DNA from: Deltaproteobacteria bacterium
GTDB taxonomy: Bacteria; Desulfobacterota; Desulfobaccia; Desulfobaccales; 0-14-0-80-60-11
Direction of reading: 5' to 3'
DNA: 5,178 nt
Assembly (NCBI GenBank): GCA_023381945.1
Contig: JAMCQY010000191.1
Span: 1 to 5,178 of the forward strand
Position numbers and translations under genes: made by a program. Positions 1-5,178 of the stretch are shown here, piece after piece (the stretch's first letter is position 1; every line of letters starts with the position of its first letter). Under the pieces are notes generated by a model that worked only from the letters and a program-made list of their open reading frames with translations, made no database searches and was not told where the DNA came from.

Positions 1-1030
1 TTCCACCCATGACACCAAAAGGAGCGAAGACGTGCGGGCCCGGCTCAATGTTCTTTCGGAGTTGCCCGGCGAATGGGAGGCGCGCCTGCAACGCTGGAGC
101 ACTTTGAATGAAGATAGAAAAGTCGTGTTCGATGGCAACCCGGTGCCGGACCGGAATCAGGAAATTTTTCTTTATCAGACCATGCTGGGGGCCTGGCCGC
201 TCGACCCGGAAGGAGTCCCGGCCTTTAAGGAAAGGCTTAAGTCATACATGATTAAAGCGGCCCGCGAGGCCATGGTCCACACCCGCTGGATTTCCCCCCA
301 AACCAATCACGAGAGCGCTCTGCTGGCATTCGTGAACGCCATTTTGGATGAAGCGGCCAATCCGGAGTTCCTGAAAGATTTTTTGGCGCTGCAAGAACGG
401 CTGGCTTACTTCGGCGCCCTGAACTCCATTTCCCAGGTCCTGCTTAAGATCGCCTCGCCCGGTGTGCCGGATTTCTATCAAGGGACCGAATTGTGGAATT
501 TTAGCTTGGTGGACCCCGACAACCGGCGTCCGGTGGACTTCGCCAAGAGAACCGAGATCCTCAAGAAGTTGAAAAAACAAGAGAAAAAAGGGCTGGCGGC
601 CCTGGCTATGGGATTGCTCAGCCAATGGCGGGATGGCCGCCTCAAGCTTTATATTACTTACCAAGGCCTGAAGATGCGCCGGAACTATCCAGAGATTTTC
701 CGAAACGGGACTTATCTCCCCTTGACTGTTCAGGGCAAGCGGCAAAACCAGGTGGTGGCCCTGGCCCGCCGACACGATAATGACTGGGTGCTGGCGGTTG
801 CCGGGAGATTCTTTGCGACTATTACTCCTGCCGGTCAAGCACCTGTTGGTCAGGAAATATGGGGAGACTCTGACATCATCTTGCCGCCGGAAGCCCCGGT
901 GGCCTGGGAGGACATTTTTACCGGCAAGGTTTGGGAGGCTAAGGAATTCGCAACTCAAAGGCTTCTCCCGCTCCATAAGGTTCTGCAACATCTCCCGGTG
1001 GCTTTTCTATCCGGTTCCAGCTCTCCGTAA
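1..1030 (+). CDS. treY: Maltooligosyl trehalose synthase, C-terminal part (5' end outside window)
   Basis: TreY (GH13 family, EC 5.4.99.15) turns the reducing-end alpha-1,4 bond of a maltodextrin into an alpha-1,1 bond; TreZ then releases trehalose in the cytoplasm. The reading frame is open from base 2 and gives 342 residues before TAA at 1028-1030. It opens with STHDTKRSEDVRARL, the TreY form of GH13 conserved region IV; its Asp (bases 11-13) matches the third catalytic carboxylate of the family. Near visible residue 152 comes SPGVPDFYQGTELW, followed by LVDPDNRRPVDF, both strong TreY signatures. The C-terminal beta domain runs to the end without a break. The nucleophile and acid/base residues lie upstream, outside the window. 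A GTG at base 32 is internal, not the start, because conserved residues precede it. TreZ or other glycogen genes would be expected upstream. The identification is firm; only completeness is unknown. Confidence 0.95.
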   Translation, partial: STHDTKRSEDVRARLNVLSELPGEWEARLQRWSTLNEDRKVVFDGNPVPDRNQEIFLYQTMLGAWPLDPEGVPAFKERLKSYMIKAAREAMVHTRWISPQTNHESALLAFVNAILDEAANPEFLKDFLALQERLAYFGALNSISQVLLKIASPGVPDFYQGTELWNFSLVDPDNRRPVDFAKRTEILKKLKKQEKKGLAALAMGLLSQWRDGRLKLYITYQGLKMRRNYPEIFRNGTYLPLTVQGKRQNQVVALARRHDNDWVLAVAGRFFATITPAGQAPVGQEIWGDSDIILPPEAPVAWEDIFTGKVWEAKEFATQRLLPLHKVLQHLPVAFLSGSSSP

Positions 1031-1247
1031 GGTCAGAAAAATCACCATAATGAGCGCATAAGTTAATCTGGCGACCCCTTAATCCTTTATCGGCCTATCT
1101 GATTATCTAGCTCATTTCCCCGGATTCAGTATGACCTTCGCCTTCGTCCCCGACGTTTCACCACTAATGAAAGAGGCAGAGCCATAATTCATTAAACTAT
1201 AGTTCCTGTAGTGCCGGTCCCCTCCCCTTCTCATCTGGATGGTTCTC

Positions 1248-1281
1248 TTGACATGCCTAACCGTAATATCTAGCCTATAAG
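1248..1281 (+). promoter_or_regulatory. Possible sigma-70 type promoter for the hydrolase cluster
   Basis: TTGACA at 1248-1253 is a perfect -35 hexamer and lies 139 bases before the first start codon of the cluster. The -10 is poor. At the ideal 17-base spacing the hexamer is TAGCCT (1271-1276, 3 of 6 matches). The better TATAAG (1276-1281) sits 22 bases away, which is too far. The location fits a cluster promoter, but the call rests mainly on one hexamer. Confidence 0.3.
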
Positions 1282-1296
1282 CATTCTGCGATGCTT
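1279..1296. repeat. Inverted repeat / hairpin AAGCAT-N6-ATGCTT
   Basis: AAGCAT (1279-1284) and ATGCTT (1291-1296) are exact reverse complements around TCTGCG. A T-G wobble can extend the stem to seven pairs with a CTGC loop. Two further T bases and then CTCCC follow, so it is at best a weak terminator. It overlaps the TATAAG of the candidate promoter, so an operator is an alternative reading. It may also be chance. Confidence 0.35.
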
Positions 1297-1391
1297 TTCT
1301 CCCTGAGGCCCCCGATCTCGCCGCTCCACTCTCGTCTTCGGCCAAGAAAGTAATTCAATTTCAGCTGCTGATTTCATCATAGGAGTATCCC

Positions 1392-2213
1392 ATGACCACC
1401 ATCACCACCCCAGACGGCACCCAAATCTATTACAAGGACTGGGGCAGCGGGCAGCCTGTGGTTTTTAGCCACGGCTGGCCGCTCAGCGCCGATGCCTTCG
1501 AAGACCAGATGTTTTTTCTGGCCTCACGCGGCTACCGCTGTATCGCGCCTGACCGCCGCGGCCATGGACGTTCGAGCCAGCCCTGGAACGGCAATGACAT
1601 GGACACTTATGCCGATGACCTGATGGCCCTCGTCGAAGCCCTCGATCTGAAAAATGCCATCCATGTCGGCCACTCTACGGGTGGCGGCGAAGTCGCGCGT
1701 TATATCGGCCGTTTTGGCACCAAACGCGTCGCCAAGGCCGTGCTGATCGGCGCAGTGCCGCCGTTAATGCTAAAAACGCCCACCAATCCAGGCGGCTTGC
1801 CGATGGAAGTCTTTGATGAGATTCGGGCCAAAGTCCTCGCCGACCGCTCGCAGTTCTTCAAGGATCTCACCCTGCCCTTCTACGGCTACAACCGGCCGGG
1901 TGCGAAGATCTCGGAAGGTGTGCGCCAGTCATTCTGGCTCGCGGGAATGATGGCCGGCCTTCCTGCTGCGTACTTTTGCATCAAGGCCTTCTCCGAAACT
2001 GACCTCACCGAAGATCTCAAGAAATTCGATGTGCCGACCCTAATCATCCACGGCGATGACGACCAGATCGTGCCCATCGGCGCCTCGGCTCTGCTCTCAG
2101 CCAAAATAATCAAAGACGCCACGCTGAAAATCTATCCAGGCGCGCCGCATGGCCTGTGTTCGACTCACAAGGAGCAGGTCAATGCAGATCTGCTAGCCTT
2201 CTTTAAGGACTGA
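1392..2213 (+). CDS. Alpha/beta hydrolase, cofactor-free chloroperoxidase / arylesterase family
   Basis: This 273-residue cytoplasmic enzyme has the usual length of the non-heme chloroperoxidase / Pseudomonas fluorescens arylesterase family. These enzymes hydrolyse esters and, with a carboxylic acid and peroxide, can form peracids that halogenate secondarily. Visible motifs in order: oxyanion-loop HGWP (27-30), [14 protein letters not shown] (52-65), nucleophile elbow GHSTGG with Ser95, acid Asp224 in GDDDQIVP, and His253 in APHG. The triad is complete. Pro30 follows Trp29; in the P. fluorescens esterase the equivalent Leu-to-Pro change raises perhydrolase activity. There is no signal peptide. 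The ATG is well supported by AGGAG at 1381-1385, six bases upstream. The gene is first in the cluster and is followed by a related-fold hydrolase 64 bases later. Family is sure; the natural substrate is not known. Confidence 0.92.
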   Translation: MTTITTPDGTQIYYKDWGSGQPVVFSHGWPLSADAFEDQMFFLASRGYRCIAPDRRGHGRSSQPWNGNDMDTYADDLMALVEALDLKNAIHVGHSTGGGEVARYIGRFGTKRVAKAVLIGAVPPLMLKTPTNPGGLPMEVFDEIRAKVLADRSQFFKDLTLPFYGYNRPGAKISEGVRQSFWLAGMMAGLPAAYFCIKAFSETDLTEDLKKFDVPTLIIHGDDDQIVPIGASALLSAKIIKDATLKIYPGAPHGLCSTHKEQVNADLLAFFKD

Positions 2214-2216
2214 GCG

Positions 2217-2231
2217 CCCAACGTCATTGGG
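2217..2231 (+). repeat. Small intergenic hairpin CCCAA-N5-TTGGG
   Basis: A perfect five-pair stem with a CGTCA loop begins three bases after the TGA of the chloroperoxidase-like gene. No T run follows, so it does not look like an intrinsic terminator. It could be an mRNA processing or stability element between the first two genes of the cluster, or chance. Confidence 0.25.
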
Positions 2232-2263
2232 GGAAGGTGATGACGAGCATGTAATTTCAGGGA

Positions 2264-2272
2264 AGGAGGAGG
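2264..2272 (+). promoter_or_regulatory. Very strong ribosome binding site that sets the start of the next gene
   Basis: AGGAGGAGG contains two overlapping full AGGAGG matches to the 16S anti-Shine-Dalgarno sequence and ends five T bases before ATG 2278. It decides the start against an in-frame TTG at 2227, which would add 17 residues unlike the family and would put this purine block inside the coding region. Confidence 0.8.
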
Positions 2273-2277
2273 TTTTT

Positions 2278-3159
2278 ATGAACCAGAGGGCAGCCAAAGT
2301 GGCCTATCGGACCGTGAAGATCGATGACCTGGATATTTTTTACCGCGAGGCCGGACCTGAAAACGCCCCAATTGTGCTTTTGCTTCACGGCTTCCCGACC
2401 AGCTCACACATGTTTCGTAACCTGATCCCGGCGCTGGCCGACGAGTTCCATCTGGTCGCCCCGGACTACCCCGGCTTCGGCAATAGCTCAATGCCGGGCG
2501 TGGACCGGTTCGAATACAGCTTCGACCATCTGGCCGAGGTGATGGAAAGGTTCATGGCTACGCTCGGCTTGAATAAGTACAGTATGTATGTCCAGGATTA
2601 CGGCGCGCCCGTCGGCTACCGCCTGGCCGCCAAGCATCCGGAGCGCGTGCAGGCCCTCGTGGTGCAAAACGGCAACGCCTACGATGAGGGCATCGACAAC
2701 GACTTTTGGAAACCGCTCAAGGCTTACTGGCAGGAAAAGACCGCCGAGAACGAGAAGCCTTTGCGCGGCTTTCTCACCCGCGAGGCCACCATCTGGCAAT
2801 ATACCCACGGCGTGCGGGATAAGGAGGCGATCAGCCCTGACAACTGGAACATCGACCAGCCGCTGCTCGACCGCCCCGGGAACGCCGAAATCCAACTTGC
2901 CCTGTTTTATAGCTATGGCAGCAACCCGTCGCGCTACCCGGAGTGGCACGCCTATTTTCGCCAAAACCAGCCGCCCACGCTCATTGTCTGGGGAAAAAAC
3001 GATGCAATCTTCCCTGCGGCCGGCGCTGAGCCCTATAAGAAAGACTTGAAGAATCTGGAATTTCACTTGCTCGATACCGGACACTTCGCGCTGGAGGAGG
3101 ACGGCGACCAGATAGCCGACCTGATGCGGGACTTCCTCCGCAAGAACGTAAAGCAATAG
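2278..3159 (+). CDS. Alpha/beta hydrolase with Asp nucleophile, haloalkane dehalogenase / epoxide hydrolase-like
   Basis: The product is 293 residues from ATG 2278, a normal length for this superfamily. Motifs in order: oxyanion HGFPTSS (37-43), DYPGFGNSS (63-71), nucleophile elbow VQDYGAPVG with Asp107, a cap domain at about 131-220, acid Asp242 in WGKNDAIFP, and His269 in DTGHFALEE. An Asp nucleophile means an alkyl-enzyme ester intermediate, as in haloalkane dehalogenases and epoxide hydrolases. However, the Trp that normally follows the nucleophile is Tyr108, and the halide-binding Asn of LinB/DhaA-type enzymes (HGNP) is Phe39 (HGFP), so true dehalogenase activity is doubtful. There is no signal peptide, so it is probably cytoplasmic. 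It is followed after 17 bases by the pirin gene, which suggests co-transcription. Superfamily is certain; reaction is open, with an epoxide or lactone-like substrate as alternatives. Confidence 0.9.
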   Translation: MNQRAAKVAYRTVKIDDLDIFYREAGPENAPIVLLLHGFPTSSHMFRNLIPALADEFHLVAPDYPGFGNSSMPGVDRFEYSFDHLAEVMERFMATLGLNKYSMYVQDYGAPVGYRLAAKHPERVQALVVQNGNAYDEGIDNDFWKPLKAYWQEKTAENEKPLRGFLTREATIWQYTHGVRDKEAISPDNWNIDQPLLDRPGNAEIQLALFYSYGSNPSRYPEWHAYFRQNQPPTLIVWGKNDAIFPAAGAEPYKKDLKNLEFHLLDTGHFALEEDGDQIADLMRDFLRKNVKQ

Positions 3160-3176
3160 CATTCTGGAGCGCACTC

Positions 3177-4091
3177 ATGGCCAAAATCAGAAAAATCAAC
3201 AAGGTATGGCAAAGCAAGCCCACGGTGGAAGGGGCAGGAGTCCATCTGCACCGCGCCTTCGGCTATTACCAGGTACCCCAATTCGACCCCTTTCTTCTCC
3301 TGGACGATTTTCGCGCCGACGATCCAGCCGATTACCTTAAAGGCTTTCCCTGGCATCCGCACCGGGGGATCGAAACCATTACCTATGTCCTGGCCGGAGA
3401 AGTGGCGCACGGCGACAGCCTGGGCAATCAGGGAGTTATTGCCCCGGGAGACGTCCAGTGGATGACCGCCGGCAGCGGCATCATCCATCAGGAGATGCCC
3501 CAGGGCGACGATAAGGGCCGCATGTACGGCTTTCAACTCTGGGCCAATCTCCCGGCCTCGCACAAAATGATGGAGCCCCGCTACCGGGACGTCAAGCGGG
3601 TCCAGATTCCCGAGGTCTCTCTGCCCCAGGGCGTCCAGGTAAAAATTATTTGCGGCCAGGTTAAAGGCGTTACGGGACCAGTCCAGGGCATCGTCACCGA
3701 CCCGGAATACCTCGATGTCTCGGTTCCGGCCGGGTCCGAATTCCGGTACGCCATCCGGCGCGGGCATACGGCCCTGGCGTATGTCATAGCGGGGGAAGGT
3801 TACTTCGACCCGGAACGGGACGCTTTCGCCCACGAAGTTATAGGCACGAATTATTTCGATTTCGACCGCCGCTGCGTCTGTGGCGACCGAGGCATTGTCC
3901 TTTATGAGGATGGTGACGAGGTGGCGGTCTCGGCCCCTGCCAGCCCGCTTCGTTTTCTCCTGATCTCGGGCCAGCCCATCGGCGAGCCTGTTGCCTGGTA
4001 CGGTCCCATTGTCATGAATACCCAGGAAGAACTGCAGATCGCCTTCAAAGAATACCAGGAGGGCACGTTCATCAAACACGCCAGCCGCTGA
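3177..4091 (+). CDS. Pirin family protein (bicupin, possible quercetin 2,3-dioxygenase)
   Basis: This 304-residue protein has two cupin domains, roughly 15-135 and 170-290. The N-terminal cupin keeps all four pirin metal ligands: His60 and His62 in FPWHPHRGIET, and His104 and Glu106 in GSGIIHQEMP. The C-terminal hallmark GQPIGEPVAWYGPIVMNTQEE (split over 265-285) is intact. Bacterial pirins of this kind include enzymes with quercetinase activity on flavonols (E. coli YhhW) and proteins tied to stress or to regulation of metabolic enzymes; which applies here cannot be read. It is cytoplasmic, without signal peptide or membrane segment. The ATG is preceded by GGAG at 3166-3169, seven bases upstream. 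It lies 17 bases after the dehalogenase-like gene and 52 before the next hydrolase, so it is probably the third gene of an operon. Metal type (Fe, Ni, Mn) is unknown. Confidence 0.95.
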   Translation: MAKIRKINKVWQSKPTVEGAGVHLHRAFGYYQVPQFDPFLLLDDFRADDPADYLKGFPWHPHRGIETITYVLAGEVAHGDSLGNQGVIAPGDVQWMTAGSGIIHQEMPQGDDKGRMYGFQLWANLPASHKMMEPRYRDVKRVQIPEVSLPQGVQVKIICGQVKGVTGPVQGIVTDPEYLDVSVPAGSEFRYAIRRGHTALAYVIAGEGYFDPERDAFAHEVIGTNYFDFDRRCVCGDRGIVLYEDGDEVAVSAPASPLRFLLISGQPIGEPVAWYGPIVMNTQEELQIAFKEYQEGTFIKHASR

Positions 4092-4143
4092 GCCCTGGCT
4101 CCAGGACCACAAAAGCACTTATTCATGTGAGAGGACAAAGGGC

Positions 4144-4527
4144 ATGGACTACCGCGAACATGAGGTATTAATGAATCAACACCGGATTTACGCCCGGGAG
4201 TTCGCCGGAGAGGAACCTGCGATCATCTTGATGCATGGCTTTCCAGACAATCTGCATCTTTATGATCGTCTTGTTCCCCACCTCTCGCCCCCGCGTCGCC
4301 TGGTAACTTTCGATTTTCTCGGATGGGGGGCCTCAGATAAGCCTGCCGATTATTCCTATACAGCCGCCAATCAAGAGGCTGAATTGCATGCCGTCATCGA
4401 ACAACTGGAACTTAAGAAGGTTGTCCTCGTGGCCCATGACGCTTCGGGCCCGCCCGCCATCGATTGGGCGCCAGAACAGCCGTATCAGGTTGCCGGACTA
4501 ATACTATTGAAATACGTACTATCATAA
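4144..4527 (+). CDS. N-terminal fragment of the frameshifted alpha/beta hydrolase
   Basis: This 127-residue piece holds the N-terminal half of the fold: HGFPDN oxyanion loop (31-36), FDFLGWGASDKP (56-67) and the nucleophile elbow AHDASGPP with Asp99. It is genuine through Leu122; the last five residues, KYVLS, are out of frame and not family-like. The start ATG 4144 has GAGG at 4131-4134, nine bases upstream. A second in-frame ATG at 4171 also has GAGG five bases before it (4162-4165), so a product nine residues shorter is possible. Residues 5-18 align naturally with the usual first strand, which favours 4144. As made, the fragment lacks the acid and His and should not be active alone. Confidence 0.75.
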   Translation: MDYREHEVLMNQHRIYAREFAGEEPAIILMHGFPDNLHLYDRLVPHLSPPRRLVTFDFLGWGASDKPADYSYTAANQEAELHAVIEQLELKKVVLVAHDASGPPAIDWAPEQPYQVAGLILLKYVLS

Positions 4528-4528
4528 G

Positions 4529-5005
4529 ATGCCGACACTCAGACCGCCGGAAGCAATATTCCTTTTCTCGACGCCTTTAATCAGAAACATTGCTCGACCT
4601 GTTTCACACGCATTCAATAATTTCATCTTCAAAAAAATGTTTTGGTGGCAGGTCGGAAGGTTCTTTAGGGATTCAGAGGTAAGGGACCAATTCCTGCCAT
4701 TATTCTATCAGCAGTTCGAGGCAGCTCCCAGTACCCGTCCGGCTTTTTTTAATTTGAATAATGACTTATTGCAGTCCGTCCGCTCACATACAATAATGAT
4801 TGATAAGCTTCGAGAATTTAACCGGCCGGTTCGGATCATTTCCGGTGATGCCGACCCTTACTTAAATAAAGGTGTAGCCCAGAATTTTCATAAGCTCTTT
4901 CCAGGTTCTGAGCTGTTTCTCATACCAGGCGCGAGACATTACGTTCAGATGGATGAGCCTGAAAAGGTGGCAGAGTTGATTCTTTCGGCCCCCTTCCAGG
5001 GATAG
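4529..5005 (+). CDS. C-terminal fragment of the frameshifted alpha/beta hydrolase
   Basis: This piece has 158 residues from ATG 4529, which is only one base after the TAA of the first piece (TAAGATG). It carries the cap region (about 1-95), strand and acid motif RIISGDADPYL with Asp109, and ARHYVQMDEPEKVAEL with His137. The ATG is an internal Met of the restored protein, not a native start: the six codons before it in the same frame, NTYYHK, are also family-like, and no Shine-Dalgarno site precedes it. Translation could occur only by re-initiation after the nearby stop. Parts of its DNA are clearly AT-richer than the upstream genes (about 33% GC in 4741-4800, 42% in 4561-4620). Confidence 0.75.
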   Translation: MPTLRPPEAIFLFSTPLIRNIARPVSHAFNNFIFKKMFWWQVGRFFRDSEVRDQFLPLFYQQFEAAPSTRPAFFNLNNDLLQSVRSHTIMIDKLREFNRPVRIISGDADPYLNKGVAQNFHKLFPGSELFLIPGARHYVQMDEPEKVAELILSAPFQG

Positions 5006-5008
5006 ATC

Positions 5009-5088
5009 GACACCTGGCTGAGGATTGATATTTCCATTTAGACCGTAAAATTCGAGGTCTAGGCGCATTGTTCTGATTTAACGGTGTC
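5009..5088. repeat. Nested inverted repeats in the non-coding tail
   Basis: Just after the last stop codon, GACACC (5009-5014) pairs with GGTGTC (5083-5088), and inside it TAGACC (5039-5044) pairs exactly with GGTCTA (5056-5061) around an 11-base loop; two T-G wobbles can extend the inner stem. No T run follows the inner stem, so a Rho-independent terminator is not clear. The position after the cluster fits a 3' end or mRNA-stabilising structure. The rest of 5006-5178 shows no gene. Confidence 0.3.
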
Positions 5089-5178
5089 AATTGCTCTCCA
5101 GCGTTGAGCTTTCCAGAAATACATATGATATTAAGAACTTATCTGGGCCATGGCGGATTCCAGGCGTCCTAAGCGCCC

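Larger units (their letters stand above)
1031..1391. other. Intergenic spacer without a convincing gene
   Basis: This 361-base spacer separates treY from the hydrolase cluster and is clearly poorer in GC than the genes (26 of 60 in bases 1141-1200). I see no tRNA or rRNA and no classical terminator directly behind treY. It holds a perfect TTGACA box at 1248, an inverted repeat at 1279-1296, a 10-base palindrome AACTATAGTT at 1195-1204 (expected by chance a few times in a window this size), and the ribosome binding site of the next gene at 1381-1385. A 77-codon minus-strand frame (1112-1345) starts with TTG, has no Shine-Dalgarno site and is not called as a gene. Confidence 0.6.
4144..5005 (+). 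pseudogene. Frameshifted alpha/beta hydrolase (Asp nucleophile), whole locus
   Basis: Two adjacent reading frames together make one alpha/beta hydrolase. Frame 1 runs from ATG 4144 to TAA 4525-4527; frame 2 carries on to TAG 5003-5005. Removing one A from the AAA at 4510-4512 changes the junction from LLKYVLS-stop to LLNTYYHKMPTL and gives one 286-residue protein, a normal length. The restored triad would be Asp99 (AHDASG), Asp237 (GDADPY) and His265 (ARHYVQMDEPE). The lesion lies just after strand beta-6, so the first piece alone has the nucleophile but not acid or His. No slippery heptamer is visible. The frameshift is either a real inactivating insertion or a sequencing/assembly error in a short A run. 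It is the last gene of the cluster, 52 bases after pirin. Confidence 0.8.

Noticed and set aside
242..991. Minus-strand open frame of 249 codons opposite treY
   Set aside because: It shadows clearly conserved treY sequence and shows no domain of its own.
1104..1274. Direct repeat TATCTAGC at 1104-1111 and 1267-1274, as possible target-site duplication of a small mobile element
   Set aside because: The enclosed 155 bases have no matching terminal inverted repeats, and an 8-base repeat at this distance can easily be chance.
2240..2254. Tiny frame ATG-ACG-AGC-ATG-TAA before the second hydrolase as a leader peptide
   Set aside because: Only four codons, with no regulatory codon pattern or attenuator structure.
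2488..3174. Minus-strand 228-codon and + strand 153-codon frames inside the second hydrolase
   Set aside because: Both overlap a gene with a complete catalytic triad and a strong ribosome binding site; their translations look like low-complexity shadows.
4090..4105. Short hairpin GAGCC-CT-GGCTC behind the pirin gene as a terminator
   Set aside because: The loop would be only two bases, no T run follows, and the next gene begins within 40 bases.
3063..4118. Long minus-strand open frame of 351 codons opposite the pirin gene
   Set aside because: The + strand carries an unmistakable pirin with all metal ligands; the antisense frame is a by-product of GC-rich codons and has no recognisable motif.
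4507..4531. Programmed ribosomal frameshifting at the hydrolase break
   Set aside because: Restoring the frame needs a +1 shift, and no known slippery motif, internal Shine-Dalgarno site or stimulatory structure is seen there.

Overview
The window comes from a bacterium with mid-to-high GC coding DNA (spot counts: about 63% GC inside the pirin gene, about 43% in the large spacer). Strong Shine-Dalgarno sites and the protein families fit a Gram-negative environmental organism. I cannot fix the taxon from the sequence alone; a delta-proteobacterial or similar soil or sediment lineage is only a guess.

Layout: all supported genes lie on the + strand. Bases 1-1030 hold the C-terminal third of treY (maltooligosyl trehalose synthase), cut by the left edge. 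A 361-base spacer (1031-1391) follows. It has no convincing gene but carries a perfect TTGACA box and a hairpin or operator-like inverted repeat. A co-directional cluster then runs from 1392 to 5005: a Ser-nucleophile alpha/beta hydrolase of the cofactor-free chloroperoxidase/arylesterase family (1392-2213), an Asp-nucleophile alpha/beta hydrolase resembling haloalkane dehalogenases and epoxide hydrolases (2278-3159), a pirin-family bicupin (3177-4091), and a second Asp-nucleophile hydrolase (4144-5005). The last gene is split by a one-base frameshift at an AAA run, bases 4510-4512. Gaps inside the cluster are 64, 17 and 52 bases, so an operon is plausible. The last 173 bases hold inverted repeats and no gene.

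How the genes may work together: treY belongs to trehalose synthesis from maltodextrins and looks unrelated to the rest. The other four look like a small hydrolase/pirin cluster of the kind linked to ester, epoxide, halogenated or phenolic compound turnover, or to oxidative stress. No substrate can be read from the sequence. I see no clear new biological system. The most useful observations are the frameshifted fourth gene, whose intact reading can be reconstructed exactly, and the active-site departures in the dehalogenase-like enzyme.
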